Of a stretch of DNA of 5,231 bases, positions 1 to 5,231 are shown piece after piece (position 1 is the stretch's first letter; each line of letters begins with the position of its first letter). This stretch comes from an uncultured Curvibacter sp. (GTDB lineage Bacteria > Pseudomonadota > Gammaproteobacteria > Burkholderiales > Burkholderiaceae): positions 1 to 5,231 of the forward strand of contig CAMLNH010000205.1 of the NCBI GenBank assembly GCA_946481355.1, in the 5' to 3' direction. Position numbers and translations under genes: made by a program. Under the pieces are notes generated by a model. The model saw only the letters and a list, made by a program, of their open reading frames with translations. It was not told the DNA's origin and ran no database searches.

Positions 1-3000
1 GATGGCCAGCACCGTGGCCGCGATCATGCCGCCCATCACGCCGGTGCCGATGGCGTGCCGGCTCTGCGCGCCCGCGCCGCTGGAGATGGCCAGCGGCAGC
101 ACCCCCACGATGAAGGCGATCGAGGTCATCAGGATGGGCCGCAGGCGCAGGCGGCAGGCCTCCAGGATGGCCTCCTTGAGCGCCATGCCCTGGTCCTGCA
201 GGGTGCGCGCGAACTCGATGATCAGGATGGCGTTCTTGGACGACAGGCCGATGGTCGCGATCAGGCCCACTTTGAAATACACGTCGTTGGGCAGACCGCG
301 CAGATAGACCGCGAGCAAGGCGCCAAACACGCCCAGCGGCACAACCAGCATGACCGAGAAGGGAATCGTCCAGCTTTCATAGAGCGCTGCCAGGCAGAGG
401 AACACCACGATCAGCGACACGGCAAACAGCAGTGGCGCCTGCGAGCCCGAGAGACTTTCCTCGAACGATGTCCCGGACCAGGCATAGCCGATGCCATTTG
501 GCAGCTGGCCGGCCACCTCGCCCATGGCCTGCATGGCCTCGCCGGTGCTGCGGCCGGGCGCCGGGTTGCCCGAAAGCTTGACCGAGGGCACGCCGTTGTA
601 GCGGTCCAGGCGTGGCGCGCCCACCATCCACAGCGGCTTGACCACCTCGGACAGCGACACCATGCTGCCGCTGCGGTTGCGCACCTGCACGCGCAGCATG
701 GCCTCAGGGCTGGTGCGTACGGCCGGATCGGCCTGCATCTGCACGCGCAGGATGCGGCCCTGACGCTCGAAGTCGTTGATGTAGGCCACGCCGAACAGGG
801 TCTGCAGTGTCTCGTTGAGCGTGGCGATGTCCACGCCCAGGGTCTGGGCCTTTTCGCGGTCGATCTGCAGCAGCAGCTGCGGACCGGGTGCCATGCCTTC
901 CATGCGCACGCCCGCCAGGGCCGGATTGGCCCCCGCCAGCTGCACGGCCAGGGCCTGAGCCTCCGCGAGCTTGTCGCGACCCAGACCACCGCGGTCCTGC
1001 AGGCGGAAGTCGAAGCCGCCGACCGCCGCCAGCTCGGGGATGGGTGGCGGGTTGACGCTGAAGATGAAGGCCTGCTTGAGGCCGAACAGCGTCATATTGG
1101 CGCGCTGCACCACGGCCGTGGCACTGCTCTCCTTGGCCTTGCGCTCGTCCCAGTTCTTCAGGCGCGTGAAGATCAGGCCGGCGTTCTGGCCGCGGCCGAA
1201 GAAGGAGAAGCCGACCACGCCTACGGTGTGCTCCACCTCGGGCTGCGCCAGGAAGAATTCCTCCGCCTGGCGGATCACCTCCACTGTGCGCTCCTGGGTC
1301 GCCCCCGGCGGGAGCATCACCATGCTGATGAAATAACCCTGGTCTTCCTCGGGCAGGAAGCTGCCAGGCAGCTTGGCGAACATCCAGACCGTGGCCGCCA
1401 GGATGGCGCCATAGACGATGAGCCAGCGGCCCGGGCGCCCCAGCATGCCCGTCACCTTGCGGATGTAGCCCCGCGTGGCCGCCGCGAAGCCGCGGTTGAA
1501 CCAGCCGAAGAAGCCCGTGGTGGGCAGCACACCCGCTTCACCGGGTTGATGCGCTTTGAGCAGCGTGGCGCACAGGGCCGGCGTCAGCGTCAGGGCCATC
1601 AAGGCCGAGAACAGCATGGTCAGCACCAGGGTCACGGCGAACTGCCGGTAGATCGCGCCCACCGAGCCCGAGAAGAAGGCCATGGGAATGAACACCGCCG
1701 ACAGCACCACGGTGATGCCGATGATGGCGCCCACGATCTGGTCCATGGCCTTGGCCGTGGCATCGCGTGGCGAGAGATGTTCCTCGCTCATGATGCGCTC
1801 GACGTTCTCCACCACCACAATGGCGTCGTCCACCACGATGCCGATGGCCAGCACCATGGCAAACAGCGTGAGCACGTTGATCGAGTAGCCGAGCACGTAC
1901 AGCCCCAGCGCCGCACCGATCAGCGAGATCGGCACCACGATGGTCGGGATCAGCGTGGCACGGAAGTTCTCAAGGAACAGGTACATCACGATGAAGACCA
2001 GCAGCACCGCCTCGAACAGTGTCTTGACCACTTCGCTGATCGAGATGTCGATGAAGGGCGTGGTGTCGTAAGGCACGTCCCAGGCGATGCCCTGGGGGAA
2101 GTAGCGTGCAAGCTCCTCCATGCGCGTGCGCACGGCCTTGGCCGTGTCCAGTGCGTTGGCGCCCGGCGAGACCTTGACACCCACGGCCGCGGTCGGCTGG
2201 CTGTCCAGGCGCGCGAAGATGGAGTAGTCCTGCGCGCCCAGCTCTACGCGCGCCACGTCGCGCACGCGCACCAGCGAACCGTCTCCCTGGGCGCGTACCA
2301 CCACGTTGCCGAACTCCTCGGGGGTGGTCAGGCGTCCGCGCGTGATCACCGTCGCGGCGTATTCCATGCCCGTGGGCGCGGGTGGCTGGTTCAGCTCACC
2401 GACGGCCAGCAGCACGTTCTGCGCCCGCACCGCGGCGATGACTTCACCGGGCGTCAGACGGTAGGCCGCGAGCTTGTCGGGATCCACCCACAGGCGCATG
2501 GCGTACTCGGAGCCGAAGAGCTGGGCCTCGCCCACGCCCGGCACCCGGCGCAATTCGTCGATCACGCTGGCCGCCGTGTAGCTGGCCAGGTCCACGGACT
2601 TGAGGCTCCTGTCCGGCGAATACAGCGTGATGAACATCAGGAAGTTGCGCCGCGTCTTGGTCACGGTCACGCCCAGGCGCTTGACCTCGTCGGGCAGACG
2701 CGCTTCCACCCGCTTGATGCGGTTCTGCGTCTCGACCGAGGCGATCTCGATGTTGGTGCCGGTCCTGAAAGTCAGGTTGATCGTGCCCGTGCTCTGCTCG
2801 GAGGTCGAGTCCATGTAGAGCAGGTTCTCGATGCCGTTCATCTCCTGCTCGATCAGGGCGACGACAGTGTCCTCGACCACCTTGGCCGAGGCTCCTGGAT
2901 AGGTCACGTTGACAGCCAGCGCCGGCGGCGCGACCTCAGGGTACTGGGCCACGGGCAACTGGCGCAGGGCCAGCGCGCCGGCCAGCAGGATGACCAACGC

Positions 3001-3045
3001 GATCACCCAGGCAAAGACCGGACGGTCGACAAAGAATTTGGCCAT
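1..3045 (-). CDS. RND multidrug efflux permease, AcrB/MexB-type HAE1 family (3' end cut by window edge)
   Basis: Inner-membrane proton/drug antiporter, the pump subunit of a tripartite efflux complex that captures substrates from the periplasm and outer leaflet. The ATG at 3045 opens with MAKFFVDRPVFAWVI, the standard family N-terminus, and 1015 codons stay open to base 1. The AcrB family is usually about 1030-1050 residues, so only some 30-35 are missing. Visible landmarks are TM1 (about 10-28), two large periplasmic porter/docking regions (about 30-330 and 560-865), and TM blocks at about 335-500, 530-555 and 870-1015. The proton-relay residues are all present: D406-D407 in VVDDAIVVVENVER (TM4), K937 in GLSSKNAILIIEFA (TM10) and R969 in RLRPILMTS (TM11). 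The switch loop GFSFFGRGQNAG is at 612-623. By alignment to remembered AcrB, pocket phenylalanines are kept at 135, 177, 613, 615 and 626, but AcrB F610 corresponds to V608. Substrates cannot be read from the sequence. The gene follows the adaptor by 6 nt, and its ribosome site (GGGGAAG) lies inside the adaptor's last codons. Family assignment is very secure; the exact pump name is not. Confidence 0.97.
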   Translation of the reverse strand, partial: MAKFFVDRPVFAWVIALVILLAGALALRQLPVAQYPEVAPPALAVNVTYPGASAKVVEDTVVALIEQEMNGIENLLYMDSTSEQSTGTINLTFRTGTNIEIASVETQNRIKRVEARLPDEVKRLGVTVTKTRRNFLMFITLYSPDRSLKSVDLASYTAASVIDELRRVPGVGEAQLFGSEYAMRLWVDPDKLAAYRLTPGEVIAAVRAQNVLLAVGELNQPPAPTGMEYAATVITRGRLTTPEEFGNVVVRAQGDGSLVRVRDVARVELGAQDYSIFARLDSQPTAAVGVKVSPGANALDTAKAVRTRMEELARYFPQGIAWDVPYDTTPFIDISISEVVKTLFEAVLLVFIVMYLFLENFRATLIPTIVVPISLIGAALGLYVLGYSINVLTLFAMVLAIGIVVDDAIVVVENVERIMSEEHLSPRDATAKAMDQIVGAIIGITVVLSAVFIPMAFFSGSVGAIYRQFAVTLVLTMLFSALMALTLTPALCATLLKAHQPGEAGVLPTTGFFGWFNRGFAAATRGYIRKVTGMLGRPGRWLIVYGAILAATVWMFAKLPGSFLPEEDQGYFISMVMLPPGATQERTVEVIRQAEEFFLAQPEVEHTVGVVGFSFFGRGQNAGLIFTRLKNWDERKAKESSATAVVQRANMTLFGLKQAFIFSVNPPPIPELAAVGGFDFRLQDRGGLGRDKLAEAQALAVQLAGANPALAGVRMEGMAPGPQLLLQIDREKAQTLGVDIATLNETLQTLFGVAYINDFERQGRILRVQMQADPAVRTSPEAMLRVQVRNRSGSMVSLSEVVKPLWMVGAPRLDRYNGVPSVKLSGNPAPGRSTGEAMQAMGEVAGQLPNGIGYAWSGTSFEESLSGSQAPLLFAVSLIVVFLCLAALYESWTIPFSVMLVVPLGVFGALLAVYLRGLPNDVYFKVGLIATIGLSSKNAILIIEFARTLQDQGMALKEAILEACRLRLRPILMTSIAFIVGVLPLAISSGAGAQSRHAIGTGVMGGMIAATVLAI

Positions 3046-3051
3046 GATCTT

Positions 3052-4188
3052 TTACTTCCCCTGGGTGGCGGGTGCGGCGGCCGGCGTCGCAGACCAGGGC
3101 ACAGGCTTGACCACGCTGCCCGGATAGGCCTTCATGTGGCCCTCCACCATGACCTGCTCGCCGCCCTTGAGGCCGCTGAGGATGGTCCAGTTGTTGCCGC
3201 TCATGCCGCCCAGCTTGACGGGCACAGGCATGAGCTTGTTGCCCTCGCCCACCACCATCACCGAGGCACCCGCCGGCGACAGTTGCACGGCACGCTGGGG
3301 CAGGGAGATGAGCTTGTCGGCCCTGGCCTGCGGATAGCGCACACGCACGAACATGCCCGGCAGCAGGTCCTTCTTCGGATTCGGGAACTCGGCCCGCATG
3401 GAGACGGCGCCGGTGTTCGGATCGACGGACAGATCGGAAAACAGCAGCTTGCCCGGCAAGGCGTAGACGCTGTCGTTCTCCAGCACCAGCTCCATGCGTC
3501 GGGTGTCGGCTTTCTTCCAGCGACCACTCGAGATGGCCTCGCGCAAGGCCAGCAGCTCCACGCTGCTCTGCGTGAAGTTCACATAGATCGGGTCGATCTG
3601 CTCGATGGTGGCCAGCTGCGTTGCCTCGCCGCGGCCTACCAGGGCGCCTTCGGTCACGAGCGAGCGGCCGATGCGGCCCGAGATGGGGGCGGGCACGGTG
3701 GTGTTTTCCAGATCCAGCTGGGTACGTGCCAGCGCGGCCTCGGCCTGGCGCAGGCGGGCTTCGGCACTGTCGAGTTCCTGCTGGCTCACGGCCTTCATCT
3801 CGACCAGCGGACGGTAGCGGTTGACCACGGCCTTGGCGGCGGCCAGCTCGGCCTTGGCGGCCTCATGGCTGGTGCGGTAGGTACGTGCGTCGATGCGGTA
3901 CAGCGGCATGCCGGACTTGATGTCCGAGCCTTCCTCGAACAGTCGCTGCTCGACGATGCCTTCCACGCGCGCGCGCACCTGGGCCGTGCGCCAGGCCTGC
4001 AGGCGGCCGGGCAACTCCTTGGTCAAAAGGGCTTCGCCGGGCTGGGCGACAACCACCGCCACCTCGGTCGGCGGCGGAGCGCCGCCGGGGGCGCCCCCCC
4101 CCTTGGGCGCTTCGGATTTGCCGCAGCCGCTGAGCAGCAGGGCGAGGACGGCCGCCAGGGCCGTGACACGATAGTGGACAGCTTTCAT
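3052..4188 (-). CDS. RND efflux periplasmic adaptor (membrane fusion protein), AcrA/MexA-type lipoprotein
   Basis: Periplasmic adaptor of 378 residues that links the RND permease to an outer-membrane channel. The start at 4188 is chosen because it gives a lipoprotein signal: MKAVHYR, a hydrophobic stretch, then lipobox L19-S20-G21-C22. It also has a purine-rich ribosome site (GAAGGGG) 8 nt upstream. The in-frame ATGs at 4293 and 4227 would bury this signal and run into tetR. After C22 comes a Gly/Pro/Ala linker (about 30-40). Next are the first half of the lipoyl domain (about 62-103), an alpha-helical hairpin (about 105-160), the second lipoyl half (TVPAPISGRIGRSLVTEGALV, about 164-184), a beta-barrel (about 200-290, starting IDPIYVNFTQSS) and a membrane-proximal C-terminal domain. 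R124, L128 and S135 fit the RxxxLxxxxxxS hairpin-tip motif used to contact TolC-type channels. The length is normal (AcrA is 397). The linker is encoded partly by a run of nine G. The gene ends in TAA, in the same frame as the permease start just downstream. Confidence 0.96.
   Translation of the reverse strand: MKAVHYRVTALAAVLALLLSGCGKSEAPKGGGAPGGAPPPTEVAVVVAQPGEALLTKELPGRLQAWRTAQVRARVEGIVEQRLFEEGSDIKSGMPLYRIDARTYRTSHEAAKAELAAAKAVVNRYRPLVEMKAVSQQELDSAEARLRQAEAALARTQLDLENTTVPAPISGRIGRSLVTEGALVGRGEATQLATIEQIDPIYVNFTQSSVELLALREAISSGRWKKADTRRMELVLENDSVYALPGKLLFSDLSVDPNTGAVSMRAEFPNPKKDLLPGMFVRVRYPQARADKLISLPQRAVQLSPAGASVMVVGEGNKLMPVPVKLGGMSGNNWTILSGLKGGEQVMVEGHMKAYPGSVVKPVPWSATPAAAPATQGK
4094..4102 (-). 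repeat. Homopolymer G9 tract within the adaptor coding region
   Basis: Nine consecutive C on the plus strand are nine G in the coding strand, spanning codons 29-32 (Lys-Gly-Gly-Gly) of the adaptor just after its lipidated cysteine. Gain or loss of one base would frameshift the gene within its first tenth. The length is at the lower end of tracts known to slip, so it may be a contingency site or simply a GC-rich linker. Confidence 0.7.
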
Positions 4189-4196
4189 TCGTTTTT

Positions 4197-4203
4197 CCCC
4201 TTC
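4197..4203 (-). promoter_or_regulatory. Ribosome binding site of the adaptor gene
   Basis: On the minus strand GAAGGGG lies 8 nt before the ATG at 4188, inside the 20-nt gap after the tetR stop. It decides the start in favour of the lipoprotein form and against the longer in-frame options at 4227 and 4293. The close spacing suggests co-translation with tetR. Confidence 0.6.
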
Positions 4204-4208
4204 AACCT

Positions 4209-4799
4209 TCAAGACGCCCGGGCGCATGCCGGTGCGTAAGCCTGCAAAAAACAGTCGATGATCTTGGTGATGCGGCCGCTCTGCTGCGGACACGCCACCG
4301 GCATGCCGAGCAGACGCATGTCCCGCTGGGTGCCGGTCAGCAGGCTGATCAGCATGTCGGCCGCAAACTCGGGATCGTCCTGGCGTAACTCACCACGCGC
4401 CATGGCCTCACGCAACAAACGCGCCAGCTCCGTGCCGGCCAACTGCCAGGTCTCGTAGACCGCCTGGGCCAGTTCGGGGAAGCGGGGCGACTCGGCCACC
4501 AGCATGCGGTGCAGGGCCAGGCCCTGTTCGCTCATGGCCTGGGCCTGGAAGGACTCGGCAAAACGCAGCAGGTCTTCGCGCACCGAGCCGGAGCGCGCCA
4601 CCAGATCGACCAGCAGCACATTGACCAGGCCTGTCAGCGCCTCGCGAAACAGGCTGTCCTTGCTGCCGTAGTGGTGATAGAGCGTCTGCTTCACCACGCC
4701 CGCGCGGCGTGCGATATCGTCCACGCAGGCGCCGTAGCCCTTCTCGCAGAAGGTGTCCAGAGCCGCTTCCAGGATGCGAGCGCGGGTATCGGCGGTCAT
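4209..4799 (-). CDS. TetR/AcrR-family transcriptional repressor of the efflux operon
   Basis: DNA-binding repressor of 196 residues, probably dimeric and ligand-responsive, and the likely local regulator of the pump. The N-terminal TetR domain is plain: RARILEAALDTFCEKGY (6-22), then a helix-turn-helix from VDDIARRAGV (26-35) into the recognition helix VKQTLYHHYGSKDSLF (36-51). The C-terminal ligand/dimer region (about 75-196) contains ALHRMLVAESPRFPELAQAVYE, which resembles the AefR-like TetR C-terminal type; that subfamily call is inference. The ATG at 4799 gives the normal TetR N-terminus, and no upstream in-frame ATG exists before a stop near 4865. There is no convincing Shine-Dalgarno sequence (CCGTCCTCCAAATCTCAGC precedes ATG), so translation may be weak. 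The protein has five cysteines (18, 25, 170, 183, 192). The gene is first in the operon and ends in TGA 20 nt before the adaptor start. The perfect palindrome upstream makes autoregulation likely. The natural ligand is unknown. Confidence 0.95.
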   Translation of the reverse strand: MTADTRARILEAALDTFCEKGYGACVDDIARRAGVVKQTLYHHYGSKDSLFREALTGLVNVLLVDLVARSGSVREDLLRFAESFQAQAMSEQGLALHRMLVAESPRFPELAQAVYETWQLAGTELARLLREAMARGELRQDDPEFAADMLISLLTGTQRDMRLLGMPVACPQQSGRITKIIDCFLQAYAPACARAS

Positions 4800-4827
4800 G
4801 CTGAGATTTGGAGGACGGATTACGCAG

Positions 4828-4850
4828 CAGGCACGGCCCGACCGTGCCTG
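4828..4850 (-). repeat. Perfect 9-bp inverted repeat (hairpin) in the tetR leader
   Basis: The arms CAGGCACGG (4828-4836) and CCGTGCCTG (4842-4850) are exact reverse complements around a 5-nt loop. If transcription starts near 4855, the operon mRNA would carry this GC-rich hairpin almost at its 5' end, 28 nt before the tetR ATG. No T-run follows on either strand, so it is not a typical intrinsic terminator. It could be an mRNA-stabilising or translation-tuning structure, or a second protein-binding site; the sequence alone does not decide. Confidence 0.6.
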
Positions 4851-4861
4851 GAAAGAGCGGC

Positions 4862-4867
4862 ATCATA
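4862..4867 (-). promoter_or_regulatory. Candidate -10 box for the tetR-adaptor-permease operon
   Basis: On the minus strand this reads TATGAT, five of six matches to the sigma-70 -10 consensus, ending 62 nt before the tetR ATG. The hexamer 17 nt upstream (ATGCAT, 4890-4885) is a poor -35, so the promoter is either weak or wrongly placed. The expected start of transcription is near 4855. The 16-bp palindrome fills almost the whole spacer, which fits repression by steric blocking. Confidence 0.5.
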
Positions 4868-4868
4868 C

Positions 4869-4884
4869 TAGACTCATGAGTCTA
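4869..4884. promoter_or_regulatory. Perfect 16-bp palindrome, candidate TetR operator
   Basis: TAGACTCATGAGTCTA reads identically on both strands with no mismatch. Its length and two-fold symmetry suit a TetR-family dimer, and it lies in the divergent region directly upstream of tetR. It sits 1 nt upstream of the leftward -10-like box and overlaps the rightward one, so a bound repressor would block polymerase in both directions. The symmetry is seen directly; binding by the adjacent TetR is inferred from position and family behaviour. Confidence 0.75.
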
Positions 4885-4886
4885 AT
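4881..4886 (+). promoter_or_regulatory. Candidate -10 box for the divergent dioxygenase gene
   Basis: TCTAAT matches five of six -10 consensus bases and begins inside the right half of the palindrome. Transcription would start near 4893, giving a leader of about 27 nt with the ribosome site GGGAG. No convincing -35 is found at 16-18 nt spacing (the bases around 4858-4864 are GC-rich), so this is tentative. Confidence 0.3.
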
Positions 4887-4908
4887 GCATGACAGCGCCA
4901 TGAACCTC

Positions 4909-4913
4909 GGGAG
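4909..4913 (+). promoter_or_regulatory. Ribosome binding site of the dioxygenase gene
   Basis: GGGAG ends 6 nt before the ATG at 4920. It supports this start over the upstream ATGs at 4876, 4885, 4889 and 4900, all of which are in other frames. Confidence 0.6.
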
Positions 4914-4919
4914 CCTTGA

Positions 4920-5231
4920 ATGCAAGCGCCTTTATCCACCACACGCCGGCAACTGCTGAACCTGGGTCTGGCCGCCTCTATCGCCAGTCCCTGGCTGGCC
5001 GCCGCAAGAGCGCAGGCCAGAGGGCTGCGCCCGACCCCGGCGCAGACCGAAGGGCCCTTCTACCCCGTCCAACTGCCCGCAGACCATGACGGCGATCTGC
5101 TGCGCAACGGCAGCGCAGACTACCGGCGCGGCACCCCGGTCTGGCTCGACGGAGTGGTGACGGATACGGCCGGCACCCCGGTGCGTGGTGCCCAGGTGGA
5201 GATCTGGCAATGCGATCACCAGGGGCACTAC
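4920..5231 (+). CDS. Tat-exported intradiol ring-cleavage dioxygenase-family protein (3' end cut by window edge)
   Basis: N-terminal 104 residues of a protein in the catechol/protocatechuate 3,4-dioxygenase family, non-haem Fe(III) enzymes that split catechol-type rings between the two hydroxyls. The sequence begins MQAPLSTTRRQLLNLGLAAS: a twin-arginine motif (T8-R9-R10-Q11-L12-L13), a hydrophobic segment to about residue 28, and signal-peptidase sites after A31 or A33. This predicts Tat export of a folded, metal-loaded protein. The mature part shows TPAQTEGPFYPVQLP (39-53), typical of the family, then a beta-sandwich entry (VWLDGVVTDTAGTPVRGAQVEIWQ, 74-97) and DHQGHY. Y104, the last visible residue, sits where the family's first iron-ligand tyrosine is expected. 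The second Tyr and the two His ligands lie beyond the window, so activity cannot be judged. The start is supported by GGGAG 6 nt upstream. Classical CatA and PcaGH are cytoplasmic, so this is one of the exported, mostly uncharacterised relatives. It is divergent from tetR. Confidence 0.9.
   Translation, partial: MQAPLSTTRRQLLNLGLAASIASPWLAAARAQARGLRPTPAQTEGPFYPVQLPADHDGDLLRNGSADYRRGTPVWLDGVVTDTAGTPVRGAQVEIWQCDHQGHY

Noticed and set aside
55..4239. A 1394-codon open frame on the plus strand, antisense to the permease and adaptor
   Set aside because: It lies codon-for-codon opposite both genes, which share one frame. Its stops would need TTA, CTA or TCA codons in the sense strand, and these are nearly absent in this GC-rich genome. 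The translation is a His/Gln/Arg/Gly-rich shadow without domains, while the opposite strand encodes two textbook proteins.
4189..4293. Longer adaptor starts at 4293 or 4227
   Set aside because: They overlap tetR and put 35 or 13 polar residues ahead of a clear lipoprotein signal. The start at 4188 has its own ribosome site.
4810..4814. GGAGG on the plus strand as a ribosome site
   Set aside because: No ATG, GTG or TTG begins a credible gene at the right distance downstream.
4828..4850. Inverted repeat as an intrinsic terminator
   Set aside because: Neither strand has a T-run after the stem, and the repeat lies upstream of tetR in a leader rather than after a gene.
4408..4866. A 152-codon minus-strand frame overlapping tetR and its leader
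   Set aside because: It is an out-of-frame, Arg/Gly/Pro-rich shadow of tetR with no recognisable domain, and its start lies within the predicted -10 box.
4932..5228. A 98-codon minus-strand frame opposite the dioxygenase gene
   Set aside because: The plus strand carries a Tat signal and clear intradiol dioxygenase motifs. The antisense frame shows no domain and is a GC-content shadow.
1..5231. CRISPR arrays, tRNA or rRNA genes, insertion sequences, attachment sites
   Set aside because: No spaced direct repeats, no RNA-gene signatures, no transposase frames or terminal repeats were seen. Coding covers all but the 120-bp divergent gap and two very short gaps.

Overview
The window is G+C-rich throughout, with coding third positions dominated by G or C and almost no TTA, CTA or TCA codons. 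Its content is that of a chromosomal region from a Gram-negative proteobacterium. A tripartite RND efflux operon next to an aromatic ring-cleavage type gene is what one would expect in a betaproteobacterium of the Burkholderiales (Comamonadaceae-like). That placement is inference from composition and gene content, not from a marker gene.

Three genes run leftward (minus strand) as one compact operon. A TetR/AcrR-family repressor (4799-4209) is followed after 20 nt by a lipoprotein periplasmic adaptor, or membrane fusion protein (4188-3052). After 6 nt comes an AcrB/MexB-type HAE1 RND permease (3045 to the left edge), for which 1015 codons are visible and only about the last 30 to 35 are missing. 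No gap holds a separate promoter or terminator, so the repressor gene probably leads its own operon and regulates itself. The outer-membrane channel gene is not in the window. It may lie just beyond the left edge or be supplied from elsewhere.

A gene on the plus strand (4920 to the right edge) is transcribed divergently from tetR. It encodes the first 104 residues of an intradiol ring-cleavage dioxygenase-family protein with a clear Tat signal peptide, cut by the window edge exactly at the predicted first iron-ligand tyrosine.

The only non-coding stretch is the 120-bp divergent intergenic region (4800-4919). It holds a perfect 16-bp palindrome (4869-4884), a strong TetR operator candidate. 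The palindrome abuts a -10-like box for the leftward operon and overlaps one for the rightward gene, so a single repressor could control both. A second, perfect 9-bp inverted repeat with a 5-nt loop lies in the predicted tetR leader.

Overall model (inference): an aromatic or otherwise toxic ligand releases the TetR repressor, inducing both an efflux pump and an exported dioxygenase-like protein. The pump itself is a well-known type. The less ordinary elements are the divergent exported dioxygenase under a possibly shared operator, the leader hairpin, and a G9 tract early in the adaptor gene.
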